The notes below the pieces were generated by a model, which searched no databases, was not told the DNA's origin, and was given only the letters and a program-made list of their open reading frames with translations. From NCBI RefSeq assembly GCF_001039355.2, contig NW_019775779.1, forward strand, positions 75,651 through 139,650: a DNA stretch of 64,000 nucleotides, read 5' to 3'. The position numbers and the translations under genes are program-made. Shown here piece by piece: positions 1 to 24,255 of the stretch. The first letter of the stretch is position 1, and every line of letters starts with the position of its first letter. Source of the stretch: Lingula anatina. Its lineage: Eukaryota; Brachiopoda; Lingulata; Lingulida; Lingulidae.

Positions 1-218
1 TGAAAGAATTCTCACAATGGGTAGATCACAGATATGTATATTCCCCCTGATAAGTGATTGCTACAGTGAAATCGTACTTCTTTTCCAAGCTGCCAGTGTG
101 ATTTGATTATAGCAGTGTTTTCCTACAGTTGGTTGCAATGAGTTTGATTACAATAGCTTTACTCCTCAATAGTGTTTTTTTTTTTAAGATTACAATAAAT
201 TTCTTTTGTTTCTTCCAG
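1..218 (+). other. Intron end upstream of the mucin exon
   Basis: AT-rich non-coding sequence ending in a pyrimidine-rich tract and a clear AG acceptor at 217-218. It is the 3' end of an intron of the mucin gene. The earlier exons, with any signal peptide, lie outside the window. No open frame here looks like an independent gene. Confidence 0.75.
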
Positions 219-3200
219 TCTACAGCCAAGGTGAAGATGGAATGGATCCAATTCCAACAGAGGGCACTCTGCCACCAGGATATCCTTTACCTTCCGCCTC
301 AATCCCTGACACAAGCCAGCAGAACAACTCAACTGATGCTGCTGCTGTGAGCTCAACTAACACTTCTGAGACAGAGACCTCATTGCAGCCGGATGTGACA
401 ACTGTCACAACTAGCACAATTTACAGTAATTCTACAGCTGATGCACCAACAAGTTCAGGAACTACTGAGTCTACAGCAGGCACTGATTCAGATGGACAAC
501 AAGGACAAACAACTTCAGGGGAGGTGTTTGTGTACCCCACTACTCCTGGGGATGATGTGACTGTTGTTGTTGAGGTTTCTAATTCAACTGAATCTGCCTC
601 TGACAGCAATAGTACTACAAATACCACTTCTGTGTCTGGAGGTAATATAACTGCAGAGGTACCCTCACAAGAAGAAAATGTGACTATTGTGGCCACCACC
701 ATATTAGTATCTGCCACAGATTCTTCCATTTCTACTATAGAAAACACTACAGAAATAAATTATACTGATACAGAATCCACCACTGCTCCATCTTCAGAGA
801 GGGAATCTACAGCATTCTATGCCACAGAGCCAGAATCCACAACCACAACTCCTGTTACAGAGGCAGAATCAACAACCATACCCCCTCCCACAGAGGCAGA
901 ATCAACAACCATACCCCCTCCCACAGAGGCAGAATCAACAACCACACCCCCTCCCACAGAGGCAGAATCAACAACCACACCCCCTCCCACAGAGGCAGAA
1001 TCTACTACCATACCCCCTGTCACAGAGACAGAATCCATTAGCACACCTCCTGTCACAGAGGTAGAATCTGCAACCACACCCCCTGTCACAGAGACAGAAT
1101 CCATTAGCACACCTCCTGTCACAGAGGTAGAATCTGGAACCACACCCCCTGTCACAGAGACAGAATCTACAACCACACCTCCTGTCACAGAGGTAGAATC
1201 CACAACCTCACCCTCTGTCATAGTTGAATCCACAACCACACTACCTGTCACAGAGACCGAATCCACATCAGAGGTGCCTTTCACAGAATCAACAATTGGA
1301 GCTGCAGTTACCATTTTTGAAAGGTCCCAATTAAATATCACAACAGTGGAAACCACCATCACAAGCAGTTATAATCCTGTTACTCCAGGAGAAAATGATA
1401 CTGTTGTTGTCAGTGTTGAACCAGCAGTTACAACTAGTGAACCAATCTCTCAAGTAAATGTGACTGAGGAAACTGTAGACACTACAACAACTACTGGTAT
1501 GACACCAAGGGAAGAAAATGTTACATCAGTTCATACAACTACCACAAGTGATTTTATTGCTCCTGTTACCCCTGCAGAAAATAATACTGTAATTGTCAGT
1601 GTTGAACCAGTAGTAACTAGTGAATCCACCTCTCAGGTGAATGTGACTGCAGAAGTAGTAGAAGGTACAACAAGTACTGTGACAACACCAATGGCAGAAA
1701 ATGTTACAACTGTTGAAACAACTACCACAAGTGATTTCATTGTTCCTGTTACCCCTGGAGAAAATGATACAGTCGCTGTCAGTGTGGAACCAGCAATTAC
1801 AACTAGTGAACCAACCTCTCAAGTGAATGTGACTGCAGAAGTTGTAGAAAGTACAACATCTACTGTAACAACACCAATGACGGAAAACATTACAACTGTT
1901 GAGACAACCACAAGTGATTTTATTGTTCCTGTTACATCTGGATATAATGATACTGTAATTGTCAGTGTTGAACCAGCTGTAACAACTAGTGAACCAATCT
2001 CTCAAGTGAATGTGACTGAGAAAACTGTAGAAAGTACAACATATACTGGTATGACACCAAGGGCAGAAAATGTTACATCAGTTCATACAACTACCACAAG
2101 TGATTTTATTGTTCCTGTTACTCCTGGAGAAAATGATACTTTTGCTGTCAGTGTGGAACCAGCAGTTACAACCAGTGAATCCACTTCTCAAGTGAATATG
2201 ACTGCAGAAGTTGTAGAAAGTACAACAAGTACAACAGCAATGGCAGAAAATCTTACAACTGTTGAAACAACTACCACAAGTGATTTTATTGTTCCTGTTA
2301 CCCCTGGAGAAAACGATACTGTTGCTGTCAGTGTGGAACCAGCAATTACAACTAGTGAACCAACCTCTCAAGAGAATGTGACTGTGGAAGTTGTAGAAAG
2401 TACAACATCTACTGTTACAACACCAGTGACAGAAAATGCTACAACAGTTGAAACAACCACCTCAAGTGATTTTATTGTTCCTGTTACCCCTGGAGAAAAT
2501 TATACTGTTGCTGTCAGTGTTGAACCAGCAATTACTACTAGTGAATCCACCTCTCAGGTGAATGTGACTGCAGAAATTATAGAAAGTACAACAAGTACAA
2601 CAGCAATGGCAGAAAATCTTACAACTGTTGAAACAACTACCACAAGTGATTTTATTGTTCCTGTTACCCCTGGAGAGAATGACACTATTGCTGTCAGTGT
2701 TGAACCAGCAGTTACAACTAGTGAACCTGATGGTCAAGTCAACGTTACTGTCAACTATACTACAGAAGTTGTAGAAACTTCACCACATACTGTAACAACA
2801 CCTGAAGAAAGCACAACAACAGAACCAGTAATTGTGTACAATGTTACATCACCAGAAGCTTCAACTAGTGACCCTGTCACTGAAGCAAATGCTACAACAC
2901 CAGTGGCAGAAAATGTCACAGATGGAGCAATAGAAAGAACCACAATAAGTGAATTTGTAACTCCAATTACACCAGAAGAAAATGACACTGTTGTCGTCAC
3001 CATTGCACCTGATGTGACAACTATGGAGCCAGAGGTCACATCTTTGGAACCTAATGCCACCACGGGTGACAATGCAACTGCAAAACCCAGTATCATCCCT
3101 GCCGTCACAACCACAGAGCCTAATGTCACCACTGCTGTGACAGATACCACTGAAACAGTGTCTCCTACAACCACTGCTGAATATGAACCTCCCATTACTC

Positions 3201-6200
3201 CAGGAGAAAATGAAACTGTTGCTGTAAGCATTTTCCCAGACTCAACAACAACTATGACAGCACCAAGTGCAAATGTGACTGAAAATGTTACTATGTCAAC
3301 TGATTCTGTGACCCAACCATCTGCTGTTAATGTAACCTCTCCTCAAACAACAACACCAGTCATAGTTACAAGCCCTGAAATAGAGACAACAACGACATCA
3401 ACAATAACAACTACAGTGACCACCACAATGACCACCATGATGACAACCTCTCAAGCTTACGAACCAGATGTTGATGAGACCTTTTTTGTGATGAAATTTG
3501 ATGTAGACTGCATCATTGTGAAAGGTGATCCAGATATTGAAAAGCACTTTCAGAATGAACTCAAGGATAAGTTGATTGAAGAATTAAGCCTTCCTGAAGA
3601 AGAAGTTACCATGAGAGGCACTGAATGTGGCTCTATTCTAGCCACATTCTCCATTGCTAATGTAAGTGAGACTTCACCCAAAGTGCAAGTGTTGAAGAGC
3701 CTGGTTGATATTGGTGAGATAACTATCAGTTTGAATACAACCATCAATGGCACCATGAATCTGACAGCATCTGCACTTGAGATTGTGGCACCACCCTCCA
3801 TGACAACAATGGCACCTAATAATGTCAGCATGACAACAGGAACCCCTCCTCCAGAGAATGCAACAACTGATATGACAACAGATTTTTACAGTGTAACTAC
3901 AGACAATGTTACAAGTATAGAAACAACAACTTCCGATGATTTTGCTGCTCCTGTTACCCCTGGAGAAAATGCTACTGTCATTGTAAGCATTGCTCCTGAT
4001 GTTACAACCAGTGAACCCGTTTCTTTTAATGAAACAATGAACTATACAACAGCAACCATAGAAACAACTATCCTACCTGGCGAAAATGATACTGTTACTG
4101 CTAGCATTGCTCCAGAAGTTACAACTAGTGAACCTGTTTCCTTTAATGAAACAATGAACTTTACAACAGCAGCCACAGAAGCAACTACAACAAGTGATTT
4201 TCTTCCTCCTGTTACCCCTGGAGAAAATGATACTGTCATTGTTACCATTGTGCCAGAAGTTACAACTAGTGAACCAATTCCTTTTAATGAAACGATGAAT
4301 TATACCACAGCTGTTGTAGAAGCAACTACAACAAGTGATTTTGTTCCTCCTGTTACCCCTGAAGAAAATGCTACTGTCATTGTTAGCCTTGCCCCAGAAG
4401 CTACAACTATAAATGTAAATGATACTGTGAACTATACAGAGACAACCCCAATGATAGAAGCAACAACAATAGCATACAATGTTACAACCTCGATGGCAGA
4501 AAACTTTACAACTTCAGACACTACAATAGTAACATATATTGGTACAACTCCTCAGGCAGAAAATGTTACAGCCACGACTGATTACTATGACACAACAGTT
4601 ACAGAGTACAGTGCCACAACAACTCCAGAGGCAGAGAATATTACTATGGCAGAAACAACAACAGTGGGATACAATGTTACAACAGACATTACTGAAACTA
4701 CAACAGCTGGGTCTGTCATTGAAACAACAACAGCAGTAGACAACACAACTGTAACAGAAACAACAACTAGGATATACAATCTTACAACCCTTGTTTTTAC
4801 CAGTGTTACAGACACCACAACCAAACCAATAACAACTGCCAAGCCAGAGAAACCTCCAAAGGAAAATACGTATGTTCTTACATTTGATGTTGATTGCAGT
4901 GTGATTAAAGGAGATGCAGATGTTAAGCGAGAATTCCTGAATTCACTCAAAGCTACATTGGCATCTTTACTTGGAATACCTGAAGACAGCTTCACCATGA
5001 ATGAACCAACTTGTGGCTCTCTAGTTGTCAGTCTTACAATTGCTAACACCACAGGGACGAATGTCACACAGATGATNAAAAACTTTACAACTTCAGACAC
5101 TACAATAGTAACATATATTGGTACAACTCCTCAGGCAGAAAATGTTACAGCCACGACTGATTACTATGACACAACAGTTACAGAGTACAGTGCCACAACA
5201 ACTCCAGAGGCAGAGAATATTACTATGGCAGAAACAACAACAGTGGGATACAATGTTACAACAGACATTACTGAAACTACAACAGCTGGGTCTGTCATTG
5301 AAACAACAACAGCAGTAGACAACACAACTGTAACAGAAACAACAACTAGGATATACAATCTTACAACCCTTGTTTTTACCAGTGTTACAGACACCACAAC
5401 CAAACCAATAACAACTGCCAAGCCAGAGAAACCTCCAAAGGAAAATACGTATGTTCTTACATTTGATGTTGATTGCAGTGTGATTAAAGGAGATGCAGAT
5501 GTTAAGCGAGAATTCCTGAATTCACTCAAAGCTACATTGGCATCTTTACTTGGAATACCTGAAGACAGCTTCACCATGAATGAACCAACTTGTGGCTCTC
5601 TAGTTGTCAGTCTTACAATTGCTAACACCACAGGGACGAATGTCACACAGATGATGCAAGAACTGATTGACAATAATCAGTTGTCTGTAAATGTGACCAC
5701 AGCAAATGGTACCTTGACATTAACAGCATCAGACCTAGAAGTCATTACTCCACCACCTGAGACAACAACTGCAGCCACAACTGTGACAACAACAACAGAA
5801 ACAACAACAGTAACAACAACCAGGCCTATCATCGAAGGCAATGTGACAACTGCTACACCCGAGACAACAGTAGAACCATCCAATCAAACAACTGTCCCAA
5901 TGACAACATCAATGTCAACAACATCTTTAGCACCTGTTGTAGAACCTGACACCACTTATCGCATTACATATGAGGGAAACTGTGAGGATGTGATCAACGA
6001 CATGGGCAATCAGATGATGTTTAATACATTTTTTCAATCGAAAATCATGGTAGTGCTCAATGTGGACCTGAACAGAGTAACAGTGGAAAAGTTTTCATGT
6101 GGGTCCTTACTTGTGGATTTTACCATATACAACACTACAGGCACCAACATTACTGAGCAGCTACAGGAGGCATTAATTTATGGCCAGTTGGACATTTCTA

Positions 6201-9200
6201 TAGATTGGTTGGCCAATTATACTGCTACTGATCTGATTATCATCATGCCACCCCAAGTAACTACTACTTCTCCAACAACAACTGAAGCAGAAAATGTTAC
6301 CACTATGGCACCAGTGGCTACAACTGATCTCGAGAATGTTACTGCTGCATTGGAGAATGCAACAACATTGACACCACTGTTCACAACTGAGGCAGATAAT
6401 GTAAATGTCACCACCGAAGTAGAAAATGTCACCACCACAACCCCATTGTCTACTGATGCAGGTAATTTTACAACCATGGAGATGACAACACCTTCTACAA
6501 CAAAGTCAATGGACAAAAAAGAAGACGTAACATTTATTATGACTTTTGATGTGGACTGTTCAGCTGTGTCTGATCCTGCAGATAAATTGGAATTCTTCAC
6601 AGCTCTGAAGGCCATCCTTGCCGAACTGCTTGGCATACCAGAAGATTCCATAAGCAGTAATGACATTAGATGTGGTTCTATTGTTGTGGACTTCACTATT
6701 GCCAATACAACAGGACTCAACATAACAGAGAGGCTGAATGCTCTAGTAAATGCGGGATCATTGAGTTTTAATGTGACTCTTCAAAATGGAACCATAGAGT
6801 TTACAGCTGCAACTGTTGAAGAAAGCATTTCAGTGACCACAACAGAGGCAACACCAATGACAACCACTGTGGCAGAGAATGTCACTTACCCTGCAGAGAA
6901 TGCAACTACAACAATATCTCCATTTTCAACAACTGAGGCAGATAATGTTTCAATGGCAGAAAATGTCACAACAGCAACACCATTTTTAACAACTGAGGCA
7001 GAAAACGTCACAACAGCTATACCATTTTCAACAACTGAGGCAGATAATGTAACAGTGGCAGAAAATATCACAGCAGCAACACCATTTTCAACAACTGAGG
7101 CAGATAATGTAACAGTGATGGAAAATATCACCACAGCAACACCATTTACAACAACTGTGGCCGATAATGTAACAGAAGAAGCCAATATGACCACACCTGA
7201 GTCATTTCCAACTATTACGCCCACAATGGCCACCCAGGAGAACACAACATACACTCTTGAATTTGATGGCGATTGCAGTACACTGAAATCTGAACCAGGT
7301 TTAGAGCAAGAATTTTTAGACCAACTGTATGAAATTCTTGTCATGAGGCTTGGCATTTCCGCTGATCAAGTGGGCATGTTAGATTTGAAGTGTGGTTCTG
7401 TACTGGTAGACTTCACAATCACAGGTGCAGGCAGTTCCAATGTGACACAGTCTCTACTGGCACTAGTTGAGGAGGGACTAAGTATTGCAGTGAACACTAC
7501 ACAAAATGGAACGGTTTACTTTGTGGCACAGGCATTGTACACTGTAAGACCTACACCTGAAGTCTTGACAACAACATTGCCAACCACTGGAATGACAACA
7601 GAATATGACAATGTCACTACAACTGAAAATGGTACCATGGTGACAAATATTACTACCCCAGTCATGGTTACTGATAGTGACAATGTGACCACTCCTGTAC
7701 CTACAGGAGTGACTGAAGTAGACAATATTACAACCACTACATTGGCACCCCAAGAGAATGCCACTACTTCTAGTGAAAATGTCACTGATGTGATTTATGT
7801 TACAACAACAGCCCCAGACGATGTAACTGAGTCACAAAATGTAACCGTAGAGGCCAACATGACCACCACTCTGCCAACAGCAGCTGTGACAACAGAGTTA
7901 GGCAATATCACAACGACAGTTGCAAACTTAACTACAACCATGTCAACACCTTTTGTTACTGAAACAGACAATGTTACCACCCTTGAAAATGTAACAACAA
8001 CAACAACACCCATGAGTGATAACATCACTACAATAGCACCAACACCAGAGTATACAAATGCAACAACTGAACTGACAACATCAGTGACAACACCTGTTGT
8101 CATGACAACAGAGCAAACAAATGTTAGTGCAGACGAGACATTTGTCATGACATTCGATGTGGACTGTTCAGTTGTGTCTAATCCTGCAGATAAATTGGAA
8201 TTCTTCAGGGCTCTAAAGGCCATCCTTGCTCAATTGCTTGGCATACCAGAAGACTCGGTGAGCAGTAATGACATTAGATGTGGGTCTATTGTTGTGGACT
8301 TTACCATTGCCAATACAACAGGACTGAACATCACAGAAAGGCTGAACGTTCTCGTTGCCAGTGGTGCATTGACCTTTAATGTCACACTGCAGAATGGTAC
8401 CACTGTTGAGTTTACAGCTGCTGATGTTGTGGAATCTGGTGTTTATACATCACCAACACCAACAGTAGAAACAACTATGAAAATAACCACAACAGCAGAA
8501 ATAACAACCTCTAGTTCAACCACAGAGACAACTCCTAGCACAACTACAGAGACAACAACAGAAACAACAACTACAGAAACAACAACAACAGAAACAACAA
8601 CAACAGAGACAACAACTCCAAGCACAACTACAGAAACAACAACAGAAACCACAACAACAGAGACAACAACTCCAAGCACAACTACAGAAACAACAACAGA
8701 AACCACAACAACAGAGATAACAACTCCAAGTACTACTACAGAAACCACAACTGCTGAAACCACAACTACATCACCTTCAACCACAACACCAGTTACAACT
8801 CCTGAAGAAACCACTGCCTCACCAACCCCAACTAGCACGACAGAAGAAACCTTGCCAGTAACAACAGCAGCTGCAGTACCTTCCACAACCACAGAAGCAA
8901 CTGCACAAAACACAACAGTCATCATCAAATTTGATAAAGATTGCAAGTTACTTAAGAATGAAGCTGATAAAGAAATATTCAAGCAGTCTCTACGAGAAAA
9001 GCTCTCAACACTGCTGAATATTTCATCTGAGAAAATTGTGATGAATGCCGTTACATGTGGGTCTGTGCTTGCAAATGTCACTTTTGTTGACAGCAATGAA
9101 ACTGTGGTGTTGGGACAACTGCAGAGTATTGTGAGGAACAAGGAACTAGTTGTAGATATGGATGCCAAGGGCCAGTTTACTGCTGTTGATGTTTCAACAG

Positions 9201-9934
9201 ATGGAGTTTTTGCAACAACACCACCAAAAGTGCCACCCACTCCTGCTGGCAGCACCTCAGATTTGAGCCAGACAGATTTAGTCATTATTATTGTAGTAGT
9301 AATTGTAGTAGCAGTAATATTAATTGCAGTTGTGGTGCTCGTTTTGTGGTGGTGCTGTAGACGAAGTCACCACAAGACATTCAGGCTCACAGAGACTCCA
9401 GATTATAAGGTCGAGGAGTACACCCTAGCTCCCATGTCCAGAGACTATGGTGTGTATACAGAGAATGGGACTAATAATGTATATCCTGTGGCAGCCTCAA
9501 ATGTTGGCAGCAGCTCCATAGGCAGTAATGGCAGCCATAAAACAAATGATAATAAAGCAGGATACAATGCATATTCACCACCTTCATATCAAGCAAAGAC
9601 AAACTCTACAGCTTCAGTAAAATCTGACCAATCGGATCATGGGTCATTCAATCCAAGAGCTGACCATTCTGACCACGGGTCAAGACCTAGTTCAGGATTG
9701 GGCCAGGAAATAGATCAGGGCAGTCCTAAAGCAGACCATGACCCAGAGTTAGGGCAAAGACAAGTGCATACTTATGATGAGGATGATATTAATGGCGGAA
9801 TAGTAAATCCAAGCTATTCCCATGACACTAGTGACAACCATTCTTCAAATTATAGAGATGATAATAACATTCATAAACAAAGTGACACTGTAGCGCAGGT
9901 ATCAGAAGTACACTTAGACATTCAGAATGAGTGA
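219..9934 (+). CDS. Giant membrane mucin with tandem SEA-like modules (3'-terminal coding exon, partial)
   Basis: About 3,240 codons stay open from the acceptor at 217-218 to a TGA at 9932-9934. The open frame begins 5' of the acceptor with no ATG, so this is the last coding exon and the true N-terminus is upstream. Most of the product is Thr/Ser/Pro with very many N-x-T/S sequons, typical of an O- and N-glycosylated cell-surface mucin. Between about 3480 and 9200 the mucin spacers are interrupted by compact modules of about 95-100 aa. A hydrophobic Ile/Val segment (about 9278-9345) followed by Trp-Trp-Cys-Cys-Arg-Arg marks a type I transmembrane helix with likely palmitoylated cysteines. The cytoplasmic tail of about 190 aa has a PPSY motif (9578-9589, WW-domain ligand type) and an NPSY motif (9806-9817, PTB/endocytic type). 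A single N at 5077 and a 579-bp exact repeat probably inflate the product by 193 aa. No named orthologue is claimed. Confidence 0.85.
855..1275 (+). repeat. 33-bp coding tandem repeat in the mucin
   Basis: About a dozen imperfect 33-bp units encode an 11-aa repeat of the type TEAESTTIPPP/TETESISTPPV. The reading frame is preserved throughout. This is a mucin-type tandem repeat, with the first units nearly identical and later ones diverged. Confidence 0.85.
1367..2770 (+). repeat. 180-186-bp coding tandem repeat in the mucin
   Basis: Seven to eight units carry the landmark SDFIVPVTPGENDT at 1550, 1733, 1916, 2102, 2282, 2468 and 2648, i.e. spacings of 183, 183, 186, 180, 186 and 180 bp (60-62 codons). 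Unit changes are whole codons, so the frame is under constraint. Degenerate units of the same family reappear around 3940-4400. Confidence 0.9.
4498..5655 (+). repeat. Exact 579-bp repeat around single N at 5077 (probable assembly artefact)
   Basis: 4500-5076 reappears at 5079-5655 with an offset of 579 bp and no difference seen by eye. The N at 5077 sits precisely at the joint. Because 579 is a multiple of three, the mucin frame survives and module two appears twice, first truncated and then complete. An unmerged contig overlap is the simplest explanation. Confidence 0.8.
8500..8790 (+). repeat. Thr/Glu-rich low-complexity coding repeat
   Basis: ACA/ACT codons alternate with GAA/GAG in short units (TETTTETTTTETTTPSTT-like) in frame with the mucin. 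They form the spacer before the last SEA-like module. Confidence 0.85.
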
Positions 9935-12420
9935 AATGCTAATGCAGCCAATAAGGCAAAAGGAGTGCAGCCATTTCATTGAATTTTAATTTACGTACAT
10001 ATATAAGTTAAAGATATAAAATGGAAACCACCTTCATATAACATTAAAAAAATCTAGTGATGAATGACTGAAGCCTGCAATTTATGAAGATGGCATATAT
10101 ATCACTATGAATGCAGGCCGATACTTTTCTGCATTCTTGCCAGTACACACAAGTGTGGAAAGACTAAGGAAATATAGAAGACTATATCTTTAAGTAAAAT
10201 AGGATGATATCAACAGGCAAGTTATTGCAAGGAATCATTGTGTTCAGGAACAGTGTATTAAACTCAGCCTGAAGTAGCAGTGCACAGGTGACAGGATTTA
10301 AAGAGATTTTTACATATAATGCAACATGACATGGTATGAGGCATGATGCAATGACTGATGAACAAATACACAGTTTTAGGTCTGTGAAAGAAAAAAAAAG
10401 AAGAGCCTGAATTATTTTAGTCTGATTATATTCCATTATAATGGTTCTAAAAAAGTTTCTATGTTAAGCACACTTGTTATTTGCAATATTCCAAGAACAC
10501 TCGTGTGCTCATTGTATTCCTTAGGAAGACTTATTACTAGACACATTTTTTTTAATGTATGTTAACGTAAAATATGGATATAGAAGTATATACCTGCATA
10601 TATAGATATATAGATAGTTATATAAATATACAATACATCAAGGGACCAATTTTGAGGCATAATCTATTTAAATTTTGTGGCGATTCATACTGTATTGCCA
10701 ACAGCTAGTAAATGATAGAAAGGCAACACAATTTTTACCCCTGTAGGTTTTTATTTAAAATTGCAATTGCTTTAAGAAATGTTTTATTATTTTCTTTTAA
10801 TATTGCATTTAAAAAGAAAACCTGTATATTTTCAAATGTTACAGTTACTATAATTTTTTATTTATTTATTTATTTATTTTTTGCATAATTTAATGATAAT
10901 AGTTTCAGCATGCTCTGAGTTTTGTGTCCTGATGTAGTTTTACAGTCACTGGGACACATTGTGAAATTTAACCAAAAGTCCCATTTTGACCCAAAATGAG
11001 ATGAAGAAGACTTTCAGATCTAGACTGCCTTGTAGAGTTTTTTTTTTTTTTTTTTTTTTTTTTACAGTATTTGTATTGAAAAGGTCACAGTTAGTGTATG
11101 ATATTGACTTGCAGACATTTGGTGCTTATATAGGTAGGTGCACATGAGAGTGCTCCAATTGTATAAATTTTTGTTTGCTTTTTACGTGTGCTGCTGCAAT
11201 TCAGTATTATATCTTGTCCCCATCATTGCCAACATTTAGAATTTCACCTGAAAATTTTGTTTTATCAATACCATATAAAGTTGGTGTTCTATAATTTTAT
11301 TGTTCAAGATGTGGTGGGGTTGAATCTCATCTTGTAAACATCATAGCAGTTTGAATGCTTGTCAGTTCTTTTTAGTATTTACTGCACTTAGAAATTTTAC
11401 AATCTTAAATCCATTCAGGTAGAATGGATAGAAATGTTCTTTTACCAACATATTTGTTTAGTTGAAAGCAACTTGAAGCGTGTAAAAATTAAGAACAAGT
11501 CATGGCAGATGTCTTTGGTAGGTTATGTAATGTAAGTTAATGTTGACAATTATGTTATGAATTGCTTGCGTATATTCATATTTAATCATTATAATTGAAC
11601 ATCTTTACAGTTGTATTTTATTCATTTTGTACCATTCATTGATATTATATACCTTGGATCTTGCAGGCATTGAACAGCTTTTTTATATACAATGAATGTA
11701 TGACTGACACTGACATATTATCACTGACACTGACATATTATATATACAATTTTTTTAATTATTTTATTTATTTATTTATTTTTTAGTTTGTTTGATTGTT
11801 TGTTTGTTTGTTTGTTTGTTTGTTTGGGGGGGGGCGGGGTGGAAGTAGACTGAAATCTGCTTAAATATAATTAAACAGATTGCTCTTCATTTGAAACATC
11901 TATAGTGGTAGATGTATAGTATTACATAGTATATTCAAGGAGGATTTCATTTGGACATCCAAATTGTTTCATCCTTATAGGGCCATTTGTTAAGTCATAT
12001 AGGATTCTCTGTTTAATATGTATCCATACTTGCCATGTGCAAAAAGAAGTAGAGAATTAAGATAGGACAAAGATTCACAAGTCAAATGGGAAGACTTAAA
12101 CATTGTGTAGTTTTAAATAATTATACATTTCAACTGATTCAGAAGTGAAAACAAAAAAAGCCTTATAAAAACATATCTGTATTACGAAAATTAGTAAAGA
12201 TATATAATGGGCTGACTTTAAGTAAGCCAGAATGGCCTTTTCATGAAAACTAGGCCATTGTGTGATCAGTTGAATGTATTAGATGTCCAATATACAGGGA
12301 CCATTTTTATAACTGTTAAACAACTGCAATATTTTCATATAAAGTACTCCAAAATGCATGCTTTGCTCAAAAATAAAATATTTTTAAAATGTAACTTGCA
12401 CTGTTTTTTTTTTTTTTTTT
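9935..12420 (+). other. 3'UTR of the mucin gene
   Basis: About 2.4 kb of AT-rich sequence without a credible coding region follows the mucin stop. An AATAAA at 12372-12377 is the best candidate polyadenylation signal, followed within about 30 bases by a T-rich stretch. A poly(T) run (11038-11063), a TTTG microsatellite (about 11785-11826) and a G-rich tract follow one another inside it. Confidence 0.5.
10856..10880 (+). promoter_or_regulatory. AU-rich element in the mucin 3'UTR
   Basis: Overlapping ATTTA pentamers form a run of TTTA units; a second run lies near 11763-11783. Overlapping AUUUA pentamers in a 3'UTR are the classical class II AU-rich mRNA-decay element. Function is inferred from sequence only. 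Confidence 0.35.
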
Positions 12421-13141
12421 TTTAATTTACATAACACAAACTTTGTTGAACTTGAATCCTGCACAGGCACACTCAGTAACATTTTAAAATTTAACCAATT
12501 AAAGCTACGGTTACATTTCCATGTCTCTTGGTGTTTTGAATATTTGTTGAAGGTCTATTCTTCATGCATTCATATAAAAATGGAGATATTTCTGGCATTT
12601 ATATTTTATTAATAGACATGGCTTTCTTATAATTCAATTTCATATTCACAAATATACACAATGCCTCATACGGAGAATTCTCTTCATTTTTAACCAAAAT
12701 AACTATTATCAGTGTTCATTTTTACAACATTATATGTCTATATACATTTATGACTTTCACCCAAAGCCAGTAAACAGTAGATCTTTTCCCTGCATCTAAG
12801 GTTCATTTCAGTCATATGATATCCGTATGGGTAATAAATACTGTATAAAGTAATAAACCAGACATTCATGTCACTCACTGTGAAATGAGGATCACCATGA
12901 GAATTGACAAGTCTTCGTGAGTTCTGTTTACTCATTTTTCATGTCTTAAAAATATCTTAGACAAATGTTTGAATGAATCAAGTGAGATACAGAAAACACT
13001 TTCTCCAAAATGACCATAAAAGTAATCACTGCGCCAAATTTCCACATTTTTTTGTTCATTTCATGATTCAGACAATGCAAGCTCTGAAGCCCCTAATATA
13101 GGTTCAAATCAAAGTAATATCAATATATGTACAGTTGCATT

Positions 13142-24255
<11,114 letters not shown>

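Larger units (their letters stand above)
3475..9200 (+). other. Array of seven distinct SEA-like modules with a Cys pair and invariant Gly-Ser
   Basis: Modules start near 3484, 4870 (repeated at 5449), 5956, 6532, 7252, 8140 and 8920. Each has a first strand of the type F-D-V-D-C, a helix with Phe/Leu residues, an L-G-I-P-type turn, then C-G-S-[ILV]-[LV]-[VA]-x-[FLV]-[TS]-[IF], then a helix and a last strand near T-A-x-x-[LV]. The G-S-hydrophobic strand resembles the SEA-domain segment where autoproteolysis occurs between Gly and Ser. The two cysteines, one in the first strand and one just before Gly-Ser, could form a disulfide. SEA assignment is by pattern only; cleavage is inferred. Confidence 0.6.

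Noticed and set aside
4539-5318. Gln-rich 66-aa frame occurring twice
   Set aside because: Alternate-frame reading of CAA-rich mucin codons, duplicated only because of the 579-bp assembly repeat.
421-9285. Many long minus-strand open frames opposite the mucin
   Set aside because: They are shadows of the ACA/GTT-rich codons and give low-complexity Val/Ser or Cys/Asn/Ser proteins; no splice or promoter support.
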